Source of the DNA: Rhodocyclaceae bacterium
Lineage (GTDB): Bacteria; Pseudomonadota; Gammaproteobacteria; Burkholderiales; Rhodocyclaceae
Reading direction: 5' to 3'
NCBI GenBank assembly: GCA_016704145.1
Contig: JADJAS010000004.1
Coordinates: forward strand, 1-64,000
Length of the DNA stretch: 64,000 nucleotides
Positions 51,446-60,824 of this stretch are shown piece by piece (position 1 is the stretch's first letter; the number at the start of each line of letters is the position of its first letter). Made by a program: the position numbers and the translations under genes. The notes under the pieces were generated by a model. The model was given only the letters and a program-made list of their open reading frames with translations, did no database searches and was not told where the DNA came from.

Positions 51446-52234
51446 ATGACGGTTCATTTCGACTATTCTGGACGGGTCGCGCTGGTGACGGGGGGCACGA
51501 AGGGGATTGGTCGAGGCATCGCCGAAGCTTTCCTCGCCGCCGGTGCCGCTGTCGTCGTTTGCGGACGCACGGAGCCGGAAGCGCCGATCCGCACCGGCGA
51601 CCGCGAGGCGAGGTTCATCGCCTGCGATGTCAAGGACCTGGAGTCGCTCAAGGCCATGTTCGCCGTGATCATCGCCGAGCATGGTCGGCTGGACGTGGTG
51701 GTGAACAACGCCGGCGGGGCGCCGTCGACGCCAGCGGCAACTGCGTCGCCACGGTTTCACGAGAGCATCATTCGCCTCAATTTGCTGGCGCCGTTGAACG
51801 TGGCCCAGATGGCCAACCAGGTCATGCAGAATCAATCCGATGGGGGCGCGGTGATTTTCATTGGCAGCATCGGCTCGCTCAGGCCGGCGCCCGGCACCGC
51901 GGCGTATTCCGCGGCCAAGGCCGGTATTGCCATGCTCGGGTGGGGGCTGGCGCAGGAGTGGGCGCCCAAGGTGCGGGTCATGACGGTCAGCCCGGGATTG
52001 GTCCATACCGACCAGGCGGACGTTCATTACGGCGACGCAGCGATTTCGGCGGCGGTCGCCGACACGATACCCATGAAGCGAATGGCGACGCCGACGGATA
52101 TCGGCAACGCCTGCCTGATGATGGCGGCGCCGGAGATGGCCTACGCCACGGGCAGCAACCTCTATGTCCACGGTGGCGGCGAGCCGCCGGTATTTCAGAC
52201 GGTGGTCACTCAATTGAACAAGGCGGGAGGCTGA
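51446..52234 (+). CDS. SDR-family oxidoreductase
   Basis: 262 residues from ATG 51446 (MTVHFDYSGRVALVTGG), with GAGGGAG about 10 nt upstream. The in-frame open stretch back to 50441 runs antisense through the LuxR gene and is not part of it. TGGTKGIGRGIAEAF loop, CGRT after beta-2 (NADP(H) likely), NNAGGAPSTPAATASPRFHE, Ser in FIGSIGSLRPA and YSAAK near residue 154. First gene of the last catabolic operon. Confidence 0.9.
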   Translation: MTVHFDYSGRVALVTGGTKGIGRGIAEAFLAAGAAVVVCGRTEPEAPIRTGDREARFIACDVKDLESLKAMFAVIIAEHGRLDVVVNNAGGAPSTPAATASPRFHESIIRLNLLAPLNVAQMANQVMQNQSDGGAVIFIGSIGSLRPAPGTAAYSAAKAGIAMLGWGLAQEWAPKVRVMTVSPGLVHTDQADVHYGDAAISAAVADTIPMKRMATPTDIGNACLMMAAPEMAYATGSNLYVHGGGEPPVFQTVVTQLNKAGG

Positions 52235-52302
52235 CTTGAATTCCCGGAACCTTCGCCGAGTTCGACGTGCCCAGTTTCTCGTAATGGATTAAGGAAGCGG
52301 CA

Positions 52303-53439
52303 ATGGATTTCAACATTGACGAGGATCAGGCCGCCATCGCCGACATGGCGAGCCGGCTCTTTTCGGAACAGTGCGACGATACGCGACTGGCTGCCTTCGA
52401 TCGGAGTGGCGAGCCTTACGATGCCGATCTGTGGCGCAAGGTGGTGGAGACCGGACTGCATGCCTTGCTGCTCGACGCCGATGTGGGCGGCAGCGGGCTG
52501 GGCATGACCGAATTGATGCTGGTGCTGCAGGCGCAGGGTCGCGCCTTGGCGCCGGTTCCGTTGTGGCGCCATCAACTGGCTGCTGCCGCGCTTGCCGCTC
52601 ACGGCCAGGGCGAGTTCAACGCGCGGCTGGTTGCCGGCGCCGCCGCCGGCGAATTCCTGGCCACTCTGTCCATGGAGGGCGCCTGGCAGTCGCGAGATCT
52701 GCTGCTGCGGGCCACGCCTTGCGCGGGTGGCTGGCAACTCGACGGAACGGCGCAGGCAGTGCCGTTGGCCGCCCAGTCCCGCTGGGCATTGTTGGCGGCC
52801 ACCGTCGATGGTCGGGCGAGGCTGTTTGCCGTTGATCTCGCCAACCCCGCCGTCGGCTTCGTCGAGGGGCATCACACGCACGGCGAGTCCGTCGCCGACA
52901 TCGTGTGTACCAGGCTGGCGCTGCCCGTCGAAGCCTTGCTGCCTGTCGTCGCCTGGCCATGGCTCGAACAGCGCGCCTGCGCCGCCGTTGCCGCGCTTCA
53001 GCTTGGCGTGAGCGAGGAGCAACTACGCCGGACCGCCGAATACGTCGGCGAGCGCAGGCAGTTCGATCGCGTCATCGCCACTTTTCAGGCGGCGCAGATG
53101 CAGATGGCCGACGGTTACATACATCGCGAGACGCTGCGCAGTTCGCTCATGCAACTGTGTTACCGGATCGACGTCGGTCTCGACGCGGCACCGCAGGCAC
53201 TGGCGACCAAGTTCCTCGCCAGCGAGGTCGGCCATCGGGTCGGCCACATGGCTCAGCACCTGCATGGCGGCATCGGGGTGGACACCACCTATCCGATCCA
53301 CCGCTATCAGTTGTGGAGCCGAGCCCTGGGGCTTGCCGCCGGTGGGGCCAACAGTGCGCTGGCACGACTCGGCGACTGGCTCGCCGACAACGATTGTCTC
53401 GGCTGGAAGTACGACCTTGACGAGCCGGCGGCTGCCTGA
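52303..53439 (+). CDS. Acyl-CoA dehydrogenase, beta-type
   Basis: 378 residues: MDFNIDEDQAAIADMASRLF, ERRQFDRVIATFQAAQMQMA and AQHLHGGIGVDTTYPIHRYQ. The HGGIG block with no NEIQ-like tail fits the beta-type subunit; 53547-54713 is the adjacent alpha-type gene, 107 bp on. GGAAGCGGCA precedes the start. Desaturates an acyl-CoA as part of a heteromer (inferred). Confidence 0.88.
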   Translation: MDFNIDEDQAAIADMASRLFSEQCDDTRLAAFDRSGEPYDADLWRKVVETGLHALLLDADVGGSGLGMTELMLVLQAQGRALAPVPLWRHQLAAAALAAHGQGEFNARLVAGAAAGEFLATLSMEGAWQSRDLLLRATPCAGGWQLDGTAQAVPLAAQSRWALLAATVDGRARLFAVDLANPAVGFVEGHHTHGESVADIVCTRLALPVEALLPVVAWPWLEQRACAAVAALQLGVSEEQLRRTAEYVGERRQFDRVIATFQAAQMQMADGYIHRETLRSSLMQLCYRIDVGLDAAPQALATKFLASEVGHRVGHMAQHLHGGIGVDTTYPIHRYQLWSRALGLAAGGANSALARLGDWLADNDCLGWKYDLDEPAAA

Positions 53440-53546
53440 TGACGCTGTTGGTGCTTCGATGGTCTTGGCAATGAAGATGATGGATCGGCCGAGGGTGGCT
53501 TGCCGGACTTTGGCGGCACCGAGCCGATCAGCGAGGTCATAGAGAT

Positions 53547-54713
53547 ATGTTCGTGGATTTGACACCGGAACAGCACGCCTTGCGTCGGCGCGTGCGCGAC
53601 TACTTCACCAACCTGATGACACCGGAACTACGCGCCGAACTGCGTGGCGCCGAGGGCGGCGAGCAGTATCGGCGGCTGGTGCGGCAGATGGGCAAGGACG
53701 GCTGGCTGGCGGTGGGCTGGCCCAAGGAGTATGGCGGACAGGGCTACGCGGCCACCGAACAGCTGATTTTCTTCGAGGAAGCCAATATTGCCGGCGCCGT
53801 GCTGCCCTTCGTCACCATCAGCACGGTCGGGCCAGCCTTGATGACCCACGGCTCCGCCGAACAAAAGAAGCGTTTCCTGCCTGGCATCGCGGCTGGCGAG
53901 ATCATTTTCGCCATCGGTTACACCGAACCGTCCGCCGGCAGCGACCTGGCCACGCTGAAAACGCGAGCGACGCTGGAGGACGGTCATTTCATCGTCAACG
54001 GCAACAAGATATTCACCTCGGGCATCGAGGGCGCCGACTACGTCTGGCTGGCGGTGCGCACGGATCCCGACCTGCCCCGGCACAAGGGCATTTCCATCCT
54101 GATTGTCGACACCCGCCTGCCCGGCGTCTCGCACACGCTGATCCAGACGGTATCGACGCGCACGGCAGCCAGCTATTACGACAATGTCAAGGTGCCCGCG
54201 GATTGTCTTGTCGGCGAGTTGCACGGCGGCTGGAAACTGATTACCGCCCAGTTGAACCACGAGCGCCTGGGCCTCGGTGCTTTCTCCGACAAGGTGTTCG
54301 GGCCGTTTCGCCGCGTCTTCCTGTGGGCACGGACGCCGGACGAGCATGGGCGACGCGCGGTCGACGTGCCCTGGGTGCGCGCCATGCTCGCCGAGTGTTA
54401 TGCGCGGATCGAGGCGATGCGCATCCTCAACTTCCGCATCGCCGCGAGTCTCGAGAGCGGCGCGCTCGATGTTTCGCTTGCTTCGGCCGCGAAGGTCTAT
54501 GGCTCGGAGACGGTGATCGAAGTGATTCGTCGCCTGATCGAAATCGTCGGCGGCGGCGGCCTGGTCAGGACCGGCTCGGCCGCGGCGGCCTTGCTCGGCG
54601 ATCTCGAGTACGAAGCCAGGCTGGCGCCCGTTAACACCTTTGGCGGCGGCACCAACGAGATCCAGCGCGAACTGATCGCCCAGTTCGGCCTCGGCATGCC
54701 GAGGACGCGCTGA
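53547..54713 (+). CDS. Acyl-CoA dehydrogenase, alpha-type
   Basis: 388 residues: GYTEPSAGSDLATLKTRATL flavin loop, NGNKIFTSGIEGADYVWLAV, and terminal FGGGTNEIQRELIAQFGLGM. Partner-like to 52303-53439. The 107-bp gap before it contains no gene or clear terminator. Electrons would go to ETF. Confidence 0.9.
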   Translation: MFVDLTPEQHALRRRVRDYFTNLMTPELRAELRGAEGGEQYRRLVRQMGKDGWLAVGWPKEYGGQGYAATEQLIFFEEANIAGAVLPFVTISTVGPALMTHGSAEQKKRFLPGIAAGEIIFAIGYTEPSAGSDLATLKTRATLEDGHFIVNGNKIFTSGIEGADYVWLAVRTDPDLPRHKGISILIVDTRLPGVSHTLIQTVSTRTAASYYDNVKVPADCLVGELHGGWKLITAQLNHERLGLGAFSDKVFGPFRRVFLWARTPDEHGRRAVDVPWVRAMLAECYARIEAMRILNFRIAASLESGALDVSLASAAKVYGSETVIEVIRRLIEIVGGGGLVRTGSAAAALLGDLEYEARLAPVNTFGGGTNEIQRELIAQFGLGMPRTR

Positions 54714-54745
54714 CGCCGGCGCATCGCTCGAACGGGGGGATTCGC

Positions 54746-56551
54746 ATGGTAATTTCGCGCGAGGCAACGCAGGCGAAGCTCGATCTCCGCTCGGCCGCCG
54801 CCGCCCGCTTCAAGCCGAAGGAGGAATACACGATCGCCGATCGCCTCGAGGCAAAGGTGGCGGAGCAGGGGGCGCGCCCCTTCCTGATCTGCGGCGAACG
54901 GGTTCTCAGTTACGACGAGGTCAATGCCCGCTCGAACCAGGTCGCGCATGCCGCCGCGGCGCTGGGCCTCGAGCGCGGCGACGTCTGCGCCCTGGCGATG
55001 GAGAATCGTCCGGAGTTCTTCATCATCTGGTTCGGCCTCAACAAGATCGGCGTCACCGCCGCCTTGCTCAACACCCACAACCGAGGCCGCCCCCTGAGGC
55101 ATGCGATCGACGAATCCGGCGCCAAGGCCGTGATCGTCGGCGAGGAGTGTCTGCCGGCTTTCGACACGCCCGAAACGCGTGACCTGCCCATGCTCTGGCT
55201 GTGGCCGGACCCGGAGTTTGCCGCGACGCCCTCGTTGCGCGCCATGACGGCCATGGATTTTTCGGTGCCTTGCGCGGGGGTGAGCCGGAAGAATCCGGAT
55301 CGCGCACTGCGACGGGGCGTTCTCTCGGAACATCCCGCCATCTTGGTCTTTACTTCGGGTACCACGGGCCTGCCCAAGGCGGCGATCTGCTCGCACATGC
55401 GCTGGATGATGGCCGGCGACGTTTCGCAGGCCACCATGAATACCGGCGAAAACGACGTTTTCTACTGCTTTTTGCCCCTTTATCACGGTGCGGCGGCCAC
55501 TTCGCTCGGCTCGACCGCGCTGTGGTCGGGCGGCGCCATCGTCATCCGGCGACGCTTCAGTGTTCGGGAGTTCTGGCACGACGTTCGGCGCTATCGCGTG
55601 ACTTTCTGCCAATACGTCGGCGAGATCATCCGCTATCTGCTCAATCAGTCACCGAGACCCGACGACAAACAGCATACCTTGCGCCTGTTGGCCGGCACCG
55701 GCATGGGCGTCGAGTTATGGAACCGTTGGGTCGAGCGCTTTGGTGACTGCACCATCCTCGAAGGCTGGGGCGCCACGGAGTCCAACGCCAACCTGGTCAA
55801 TGTCGACAATCGCATCGGCTCCTGCGGTCGCGTGCCGTTCTGGGAAAAGACCAACCTGAGGCTCATCCGCTATGACATCGAGGCCGGCGAACACGCGCGG
55901 GACGAGGCGGGGCACTACGTGCCTTGCCAGCCCGGCGAGGTCGGCGAGGCGATCGGCTTCATCATCGATCATCCGGAGATTGCCGGCGGACGATTCGAGG
56001 GCTACACGTCGAAGGAGCAGACCGAGAAGAAGATCCTGCGCAATGTCTTCCAGGCGGGCGATGCCTGGTGGAGTTCCGGCGATCTGATGCGCTACGACGA
56101 GGACGGCTATGTCTGGTTCGTCGATCGCATCGGCGACACTTTCCGCTGGAAGAGCGAGAACGTGTCCACCACGGAAGTCGCCGAGGCGCTGGGGCACTTC
56201 CCGGGCATGGAGTCGATTAACATCTATGGGGTGGCGGTGCCGGGCATGGGCGGACGCTGCGGCATGGCGGCCATCCTGATGCAGCCGGATCAGACGTTCG
56301 ATGGACGGGTTTTCTACGAGTTCGCGGCGGGATGTCTGCCGCGCTACGCCATGCCCCAATTCGTCCGGCTGCCGGCGCAGGCCGACCTGACGACCACGTT
56401 CAAACTGCGCAAGGTCGATCTCCAGCGCCAAGGCTACGATCCCAAGGCTTTTGCCGATCCGCTCCACGTCATCGACGAGGCTGGACGCGCATATGTTCCC
56501 TACAGCGCGGAAGCACTGGCCAAGGCCGGTTTTCCGCCCTTTGCGGCATGA
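54746..56551 (+). CDS. Long-chain/bulky acyl-CoA synthetase (FATP/FadD6-like)
   Basis: 601 residues, ANL superfamily: P-loop LVFTSGTTGLPKAAICSH near residue 200, GWGATESNANLVNVDNRIGS, and DGYVWFVDRIGDTFRWKSEN then VSTTEVAEALG, the form seen in FATP/very-long-chain and bile-acid-type synthetases. Activates a bulky carboxylic acid to its CoA ester with ATP. GGGGGGA is upstream. Its stop is followed 13 bp later by a copy of the 23-bp motif. Confidence 0.9.
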   Translation: MVISREATQAKLDLRSAAAARFKPKEEYTIADRLEAKVAEQGARPFLICGERVLSYDEVNARSNQVAHAAAALGLERGDVCALAMENRPEFFIIWFGLNKIGVTAALLNTHNRGRPLRHAIDESGAKAVIVGEECLPAFDTPETRDLPMLWLWPDPEFAATPSLRAMTAMDFSVPCAGVSRKNPDRALRRGVLSEHPAILVFTSGTTGLPKAAICSHMRWMMAGDVSQATMNTGENDVFYCFLPLYHGAAATSLGSTALWSGGAIVIRRRFSVREFWHDVRRYRVTFCQYVGEIIRYLLNQSPRPDDKQHTLRLLAGTGMGVELWNRWVERFGDCTILEGWGATESNANLVNVDNRIGSCGRVPFWEKTNLRLIRYDIEAGEHARDEAGHYVPCQPGEVGEAIGFIIDHPEIAGGRFEGYTSKEQTEKKILRNVFQAGDAWWSSGDLMRYDEDGYVWFVDRIGDTFRWKSENVSTTEVAEALGHFPGMESINIYGVAVPGMGGRCGMAAILMQPDQTFDGRVFYEFAAGCLPRYAMPQFVRLPAQADLTTTFKLRKVDLQRQGYDPKAFADPLHVIDEAGRAYVPYSAEALAKAGFPPFAA

Positions 56552-56564
56552 GTCGCGTCGGCGC

Positions 56565-56587
56565 GGCGTGCCGCCACCACTGACTTT
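56565..56587 (+). repeat. 23-bp repeated intergenic motif, copy B
   Basis: GGCGTGCCGCC followed by ACCACTGACTTT, two mismatches from copy A, in the 53-bp gap between the acyl-CoA synthetase stop and the next acyl-CoA dehydrogenase (TTG 56605). An 11-codon frame from ATG 56549 (overlapping the synthetase stop) ends at the TGA in the motif. Confidence 0.78.
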
Positions 56588-56604
56588 CACGGAGGGGTTT
56601 CAGC

Positions 56605-57789
56605 TTGGACGATCTCGATGCATTCCGCCAGGAAGTCCGGCAATGGCTGGATACCCACTGTCCCGTCTCGATGCGCGGACCCGGGCCCGAGGAGATGGTC
56701 ATGGGCGGCAGCCAGGCCACCTTCGCCACCGCCGACCAGAAGCTCTGGTTCGAGCGCATGCGCGACAAGGGCTGGTTTGCCCCCGGTTGGCCGGCGCAGT
56801 ACGGCGGCGGCGGGCTGGATGCGCACCGTGTGCGTGTTCTTGAGGACGAAATGAGGCGCATGAAGTGTCGGGTGCCGCAGGTCAACATCGGCATCTGGAT
56901 GCTGGGCCCGGTGCTCCTGGAATTCGGCAACGAGGCGCAGAAGGCGCGTTTCCTGCCGCCGATGACGCGCGGCGAGCAGGGCTGGTGCCAAGGCTTCTCG
57001 GAGCCGAATGCCGGTTCGGATCTGGCCAGCCTCAAGACCGCGGCGCGCGAGGACGGCGACCACTATGTGGTCAGCGGCGCCAAGATCTGGACTTCCGGCG
57101 CCGACCAGGCCGACTGGATGTACGCGCTGGTGCGCACTGATCCGGCCGCGCCCAAGCATCTCGGCATCAGCCTGCTGCTGATCGACATGAAATCGCCTGG
57201 CGTCACCGTGAGGCCGATCGAACTGATCAGCGGTGCCTCCAAGTTCTGCCAGGTATTCTTCGATGACGTGCGCGTGCCGAAGGAGAACCTCGTCGGTCCT
57301 GTGAATGTTGGCTGGACGGTGGCCAAGCGCCTGCTCCAGCACGAGCGCGAAGCCATGTCGAAAATGGGCGATCTCAATCTGCCGACGCAGTGTGAACTTG
57401 TACCCACCGTGCGGCGCTTTCTCGCCGACCGGGCGGCGCCCGGCGATCAGGCCATCCGGCTGCGCGCGGTGAACTGTGCGATGGACGAGCACGCCTATCA
57501 CCTGACCGTGGCCCGCATGGGCCAGCAAGCCAAGGCGCGCATGGATGTCGCGGGTCTGATGTCCATCGTCAAGCTGGTGCATACCGAACAGGACAAGCGC
57601 AAGTCGGCGGTGCTGATCGAGGCGATGGGCAATCGCGGCCTGGGCTGGGAAGGCGACGAGTTCACCGAGGACGAACTGACCACGGTACGGCAGTGGCTGC
57701 TCAGCTATACCCTGACCATCGCCGGCGGTTCGTCGGAAGTGCAACTCAATATCGTCGCCAAGCGCGTCCTGGGCCTTCCCGGCAACTGA
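56605..57789 (+). CDS. Acyl-CoA dehydrogenase, alpha-type
   Basis: 394 residues from TTG 56605, chosen because ACGGAGGGG lies upstream and the N-terminus (MDDLDAFRQEVRQWLDTHCP) aligns with the family. GFSEPNAGSDLASLKTAARE, VSGAKIWTSGADQADWMYAL and terminal IAGGSSEVQLNIVAKRVLGL. Adjacent beta-type gene at 57813. Likely the first desaturation step after the synthetase. Confidence 0.9.
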   Translation: MDDLDAFRQEVRQWLDTHCPVSMRGPGPEEMVMGGSQATFATADQKLWFERMRDKGWFAPGWPAQYGGGGLDAHRVRVLEDEMRRMKCRVPQVNIGIWMLGPVLLEFGNEAQKARFLPPMTRGEQGWCQGFSEPNAGSDLASLKTAAREDGDHYVVSGAKIWTSGADQADWMYALVRTDPAAPKHLGISLLLIDMKSPGVTVRPIELISGASKFCQVFFDDVRVPKENLVGPVNVGWTVAKRLLQHEREAMSKMGDLNLPTQCELVPTVRRFLADRAAPGDQAIRLRAVNCAMDEHAYHLTVARMGQQAKARMDVAGLMSIVKLVHTEQDKRKSAVLIEAMGNRGLGWEGDEFTEDELTTVRQWLLSYTLTIAGGSSEVQLNIVAKRVLGLPGN

Positions 57790-57812
57790 GCGAACAGCGG
57801 AATCGAGCGGAC

Positions 57813-58967
57813 ATGAACATGGTATTCAGTGAAGAACAGCGGTTGCTCGCCGACACGGCCCGGGACTTCCTCGAGGCGCACTGCCCGGTCGCCGCCTTGC
57901 GGCGCCTGCGCGACGGCAAGGATGGCTTGGGCTACGACCCCGAAGCCTGGCGGAAGATGGTCGAGTTGGGTTGGACCGCGATGCCATTCCCGGAGGCGCT
58001 GGGCGGCCTCGATTTCGGCTACTTGGGCATGGGCGCGGTATTCGAGCAGATGGGCAGGACGCTCGCGGCCAGCCCCTTGTTCGCGACGGTCGTGCTCGGC
58101 GGGTCGGCGCTCGCGCTAGGCGGTACGCCGGCGCAGCAGAATGCGCATCTGCCGGCCATCATCGCGGGCGAACGACGTTTCGCCCTGGCGGTCGACGAAG
58201 GGCGCCGGCACGATCCGGCCGCGACTGCCCTGGCGGCGCGCAAGACGGGCGACGGCTACACACTCGACGGCGACAAGGTCTTCGTGCTCGACGGCCAGGT
58301 TGCCGACTGGCTGGTGGTCGCGGCGCGCACCTCTGGCCAGGCGGGCGAGCGGGCCGGCATCAGTCTGTTCCTGGTGGAGGCTGGTGCGCCCGGCCTCCAG
58401 CGGCAAGGCAACGCGATGCTCGACTCGCGCAATGCGGCGCGAATCCGATTCAACAGCGTCCGCGTGAGCGCCGATGCCTTGCTGGGCCGGGTGGACGAGG
58501 CGTGGGACCTGCTGGAGGAAATCCTTGACCGCGGCCGGGCCTGCCTGGCCGCCGAGATGCTGGGCATCGGCCAATGGCTGTTCGACACGACCATCAAGTA
58601 CCTGAAGGAGCGGATCCAGTTCGACGCGCCGATCGGTTCGTTCCAGGCGCTCCAGCATCGTGCCGCGTGGATGTATGCGGAGCTGGAACTGGCGCGCAGC
58701 GCCGTCATGGCCGGGCTGGCGGCGGTGAATGGCGCGCCTGAAGAGCGCCGGCAGCTAGTCAGTCTGGCCAAGGCCAAGATGGGCACGGTGCTGGAGCGCA
58801 TCAGCGGCGAAGCCGTGCAGATGCATGGCGGCATCGGCGTCACCGATGAACTCGATGTCGGGCTTTACCTGAAGCGTGGTCGGGTCGCCCGCCATGCGCT
58901 TGGCGATAACGACTTCCACGCTCAGCGCTATGGCGAAGGCATCGGGCTGCTGGAGCGGCTGTCATGA
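57813..58967 (+). CDS. Acyl-CoA dehydrogenase, beta-type
   Basis: 384 residues from ATG 57813 (MNMVFSEEQRLLADTARDFL); the frame extends back to 57693 inside the preceding gene and is rejected. ERIQFDAPIGSFQALQHRAA and EAVQMHGGIGVTDELDVGLY, a beta-type tail with no NEIQ block. It follows the alpha-type gene by 23 bp and overlaps the next synthetase by ATGA. Confidence 0.9.
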   Translation: MNMVFSEEQRLLADTARDFLEAHCPVAALRRLRDGKDGLGYDPEAWRKMVELGWTAMPFPEALGGLDFGYLGMGAVFEQMGRTLAASPLFATVVLGGSALALGGTPAQQNAHLPAIIAGERRFALAVDEGRRHDPAATALAARKTGDGYTLDGDKVFVLDGQVADWLVVAARTSGQAGERAGISLFLVEAGAPGLQRQGNAMLDSRNAARIRFNSVRVSADALLGRVDEAWDLLEEILDRGRACLAAEMLGIGQWLFDTTIKYLKERIQFDAPIGSFQALQHRAAWMYAELELARSAVMAGLAAVNGAPEERRQLVSLAKAKMGTVLERISGEAVQMHGGIGVTDELDVGLYLKRGRVARHALGDNDFHAQRYGEGIGLLERLS

Positions 58968-60682
58968 GCGCGGAGAACGGACTGGCGGCACAGATCGAGC
59001 AGTCGCAACGGCAGCTGTGCGCACCGGGGGCGCCTTTCGAGGTGACCGAGGCAAATATCGCCGGCCGCGTGGTGCCGGTGTTTCGCAATTCGCCCGTCGA
59101 TGTGCGCGAGGCCATGGCCCCCGCGCGCGGCCACGGGGAGCGCGAGTTCCTCGTGTATCTCGACCAGCGCTGGTCCTACCGGAAGTTCTTCGAGCAGGTG
59201 GATGCGCTGACCGGCCAGCTGGCGACCCGATACGGCATCGGCCGCGGCGACCGTGTCGCCATCGCCATGCGCAATCGCCCCGAGTGGCTGGCCGCCTTCG
59301 TCGCGGTGATTTCGGCGGGCGCCACCGTGGTGCCGCTGAACAGTTGGGGCCAGCGGGAGGAACTGTTGCACGGCTTGACCGACAGCGCGCCGAAGCTCTG
59401 TTTCTGCGACGAACCGCGCTTCGCCCATGTCGCTAACGATCTGGCGTCGCTGGGCATCCGGGCGATCGTGACCGATACGCCGACGGCTGCCGACGCCGCC
59501 TGGGTGGCGCGTTATGACGATCTGGTGGCGGCGGGCGCCGGCGCACCGGTACCGGCGGTGACACTGGTGCCGGATGACGACGCGATTATCCTGTACACCT
59601 CGGGCACCACCAGCCAGGCGAAGGGTGTGGTCTCAAGCCACCGGGCCATTTGCCAGGCCCTGACCAGCTTCGATTTCGGCGGCGCCCTGGCGGGCATGAC
59701 ATCGCCGGAAAGCGTCAAGCTCATCATGTCGCTCGGCTTCGCGCCGACGGTGTTGACCGCCGTGCCGCTGTTTCACGTCAGCGGTTTGCTCGCGCACTTC
59801 CTGTATTCGCTGCGCACGGGACGGCGCATGGTGATGATGTACAAGTGGGACGTCGACGAGGCCCTGCGCCTGATCGAGCGAGAGCGGATTACCGCCATTG
59901 CCGCGTCGACGGCGATGATCGCCCAACTGCTGGGTTCTCCCGCGTTTGCCACCACCGATACGCGCAGCCTGACGGCGATTGGCCTGGGCGGTTCCGGCGT
60001 GACTCGCCGCGTCGTCGACCTCATCGAGGCGACCCGGCCCAACGCCATGCCGGGCATCGGCTACGGGCTCACCGAGAGCAACGGGATCGGCACGATATCG
60101 GCCGGCGCCATTTTTCGCCACAAACCCACCAGTTCGGGCGTGCGGGTGCCGATCATGGAGATTCGCACCATCGACGCCGAGGGTCGGCCGCTGCCGCAAG
60201 GCGCGACCGGCGAGATTTGCCTCAAGGGAGTGGCGGTGATGTCGGGTTACTGGCGCGACGCCGGTGCGACCGCGCGGGTGCTCGATGACGGCTGGTTCGC
60301 CACCGGCGACGTCGGCTACATCGACGGCGAAGGCTTCCTGTTCGTGGTCGACCGCATCAAGGACATCGTCAATCGCGGCGGCGAGAAAATCTCCACCGCC
60401 GAAGTCGAGTCATGCGTTTCCCGGCTGCCGCAGGTTGCCGAGGTGGCCGGTTTCGCGCTGCCCGACGCCGATCTTGGCGAGGTATTGGCGCTGGCGGTGC
60501 GGCTGCATCCAGGCGCCTCGCTCGGCGAGGACGCCATCCGCGCCCATGTCGGCGAACACCTGGCCGCTTTCAAGGTTCCCGCGCGCATCCTCTTCTTCGA
60601 CAGCGAACTGCCGCGCAATCCGTCGGGCAAGTTGCTGCGCCGGGTGCTGCGCGAGCAGGCGGCACGCGGCGAGGAGGCTTGA
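58964..60682 (+). CDS. AMP-dependent acyl-CoA synthetase
   Basis: 572 residues, ANL superfamily: ILYTSGTTSQAKGVVSSHRA near residue 205, GYGLTESNGIG, DGWFATGDVGYIDGEGFLFV, VDRIKDIVNRGGEKISTAEV and the catalytic Lys in NPSGKLLRRVLRE. Different subgroup from 54746-56551 (class I-like). It probably activates a later carboxylated intermediate, since it is coupled to the acyl-CoA dehydrogenase pair. Last gene of the operon; motif copy C follows its stop. Confidence 0.92.
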   Translation: MSAENGLAAQIEQSQRQLCAPGAPFEVTEANIAGRVVPVFRNSPVDVREAMAPARGHGEREFLVYLDQRWSYRKFFEQVDALTGQLATRYGIGRGDRVAIAMRNRPEWLAAFVAVISAGATVVPLNSWGQREELLHGLTDSAPKLCFCDEPRFAHVANDLASLGIRAIVTDTPTAADAAWVARYDDLVAAGAGAPVPAVTLVPDDDAIILYTSGTTSQAKGVVSSHRAICQALTSFDFGGALAGMTSPESVKLIMSLGFAPTVLTAVPLFHVSGLLAHFLYSLRTGRRMVMMYKWDVDEALRLIERERITAIAASTAMIAQLLGSPAFATTDTRSLTAIGLGGSGVTRRVVDLIEATRPNAMPGIGYGLTESNGIGTISAGAIFRHKPTSSGVRVPIMEIRTIDAEGRPLPQGATGEICLKGVAVMSGYWRDAGATARVLDDGWFATGDVGYIDGEGFLFVVDRIKDIVNRGGEKISTAEVESCVSRLPQVAEVAGFALPDADLGEVLALAVRLHPGASLGEDAIRAHVGEHLAAFKVPARILFFDSELPRNPSGKLLRRVLREQAARGEEA

Positions 60683-60715
60683 TCGGCAGGCCATGAACGC
60701 GGTGCGTGGGCTGTT

Positions 60716-60738
60716 GGCGTTCCGCCACGGCTGACTTT
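60716..60738 (+). repeat. 23-bp repeated intergenic motif, copy C
   Basis: GGCGTTCCGCC followed by ACGGCTGACTTT, one mismatch from copy A, 33 bp after the synthetase stop. A 13-codon frame from ATG 60693 (MNAVRGLLAFRHG) ends at the TGA in the motif. Confidence 0.78.
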
Positions 60739-60741
60739 GAT

Positions 60742-60767
60742 GGAGAAGCAATTTGCCTTGCTTCTCC
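60742..60767 (+). promoter_or_regulatory. Perfect hairpin in TonB-receptor leader
   Basis: GGAGAAGCAA-TTTGCC-TTGCTTCTCC, a 10-bp perfect stem with 6-nt loop, 57 bp before the receptor start and 3 bp after motif copy C. No T-run follows on the plus strand, so it is not a standard intrinsic terminator. Could be an operator or an RNA structure controlling the receptor. Confidence 0.5.
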
Positions 60768-60824
60768 GCATGATTTCTTGGCATATTTGTTTCATCACTA
60801 CTTTGAATTGAAGGAGAAATGGCA

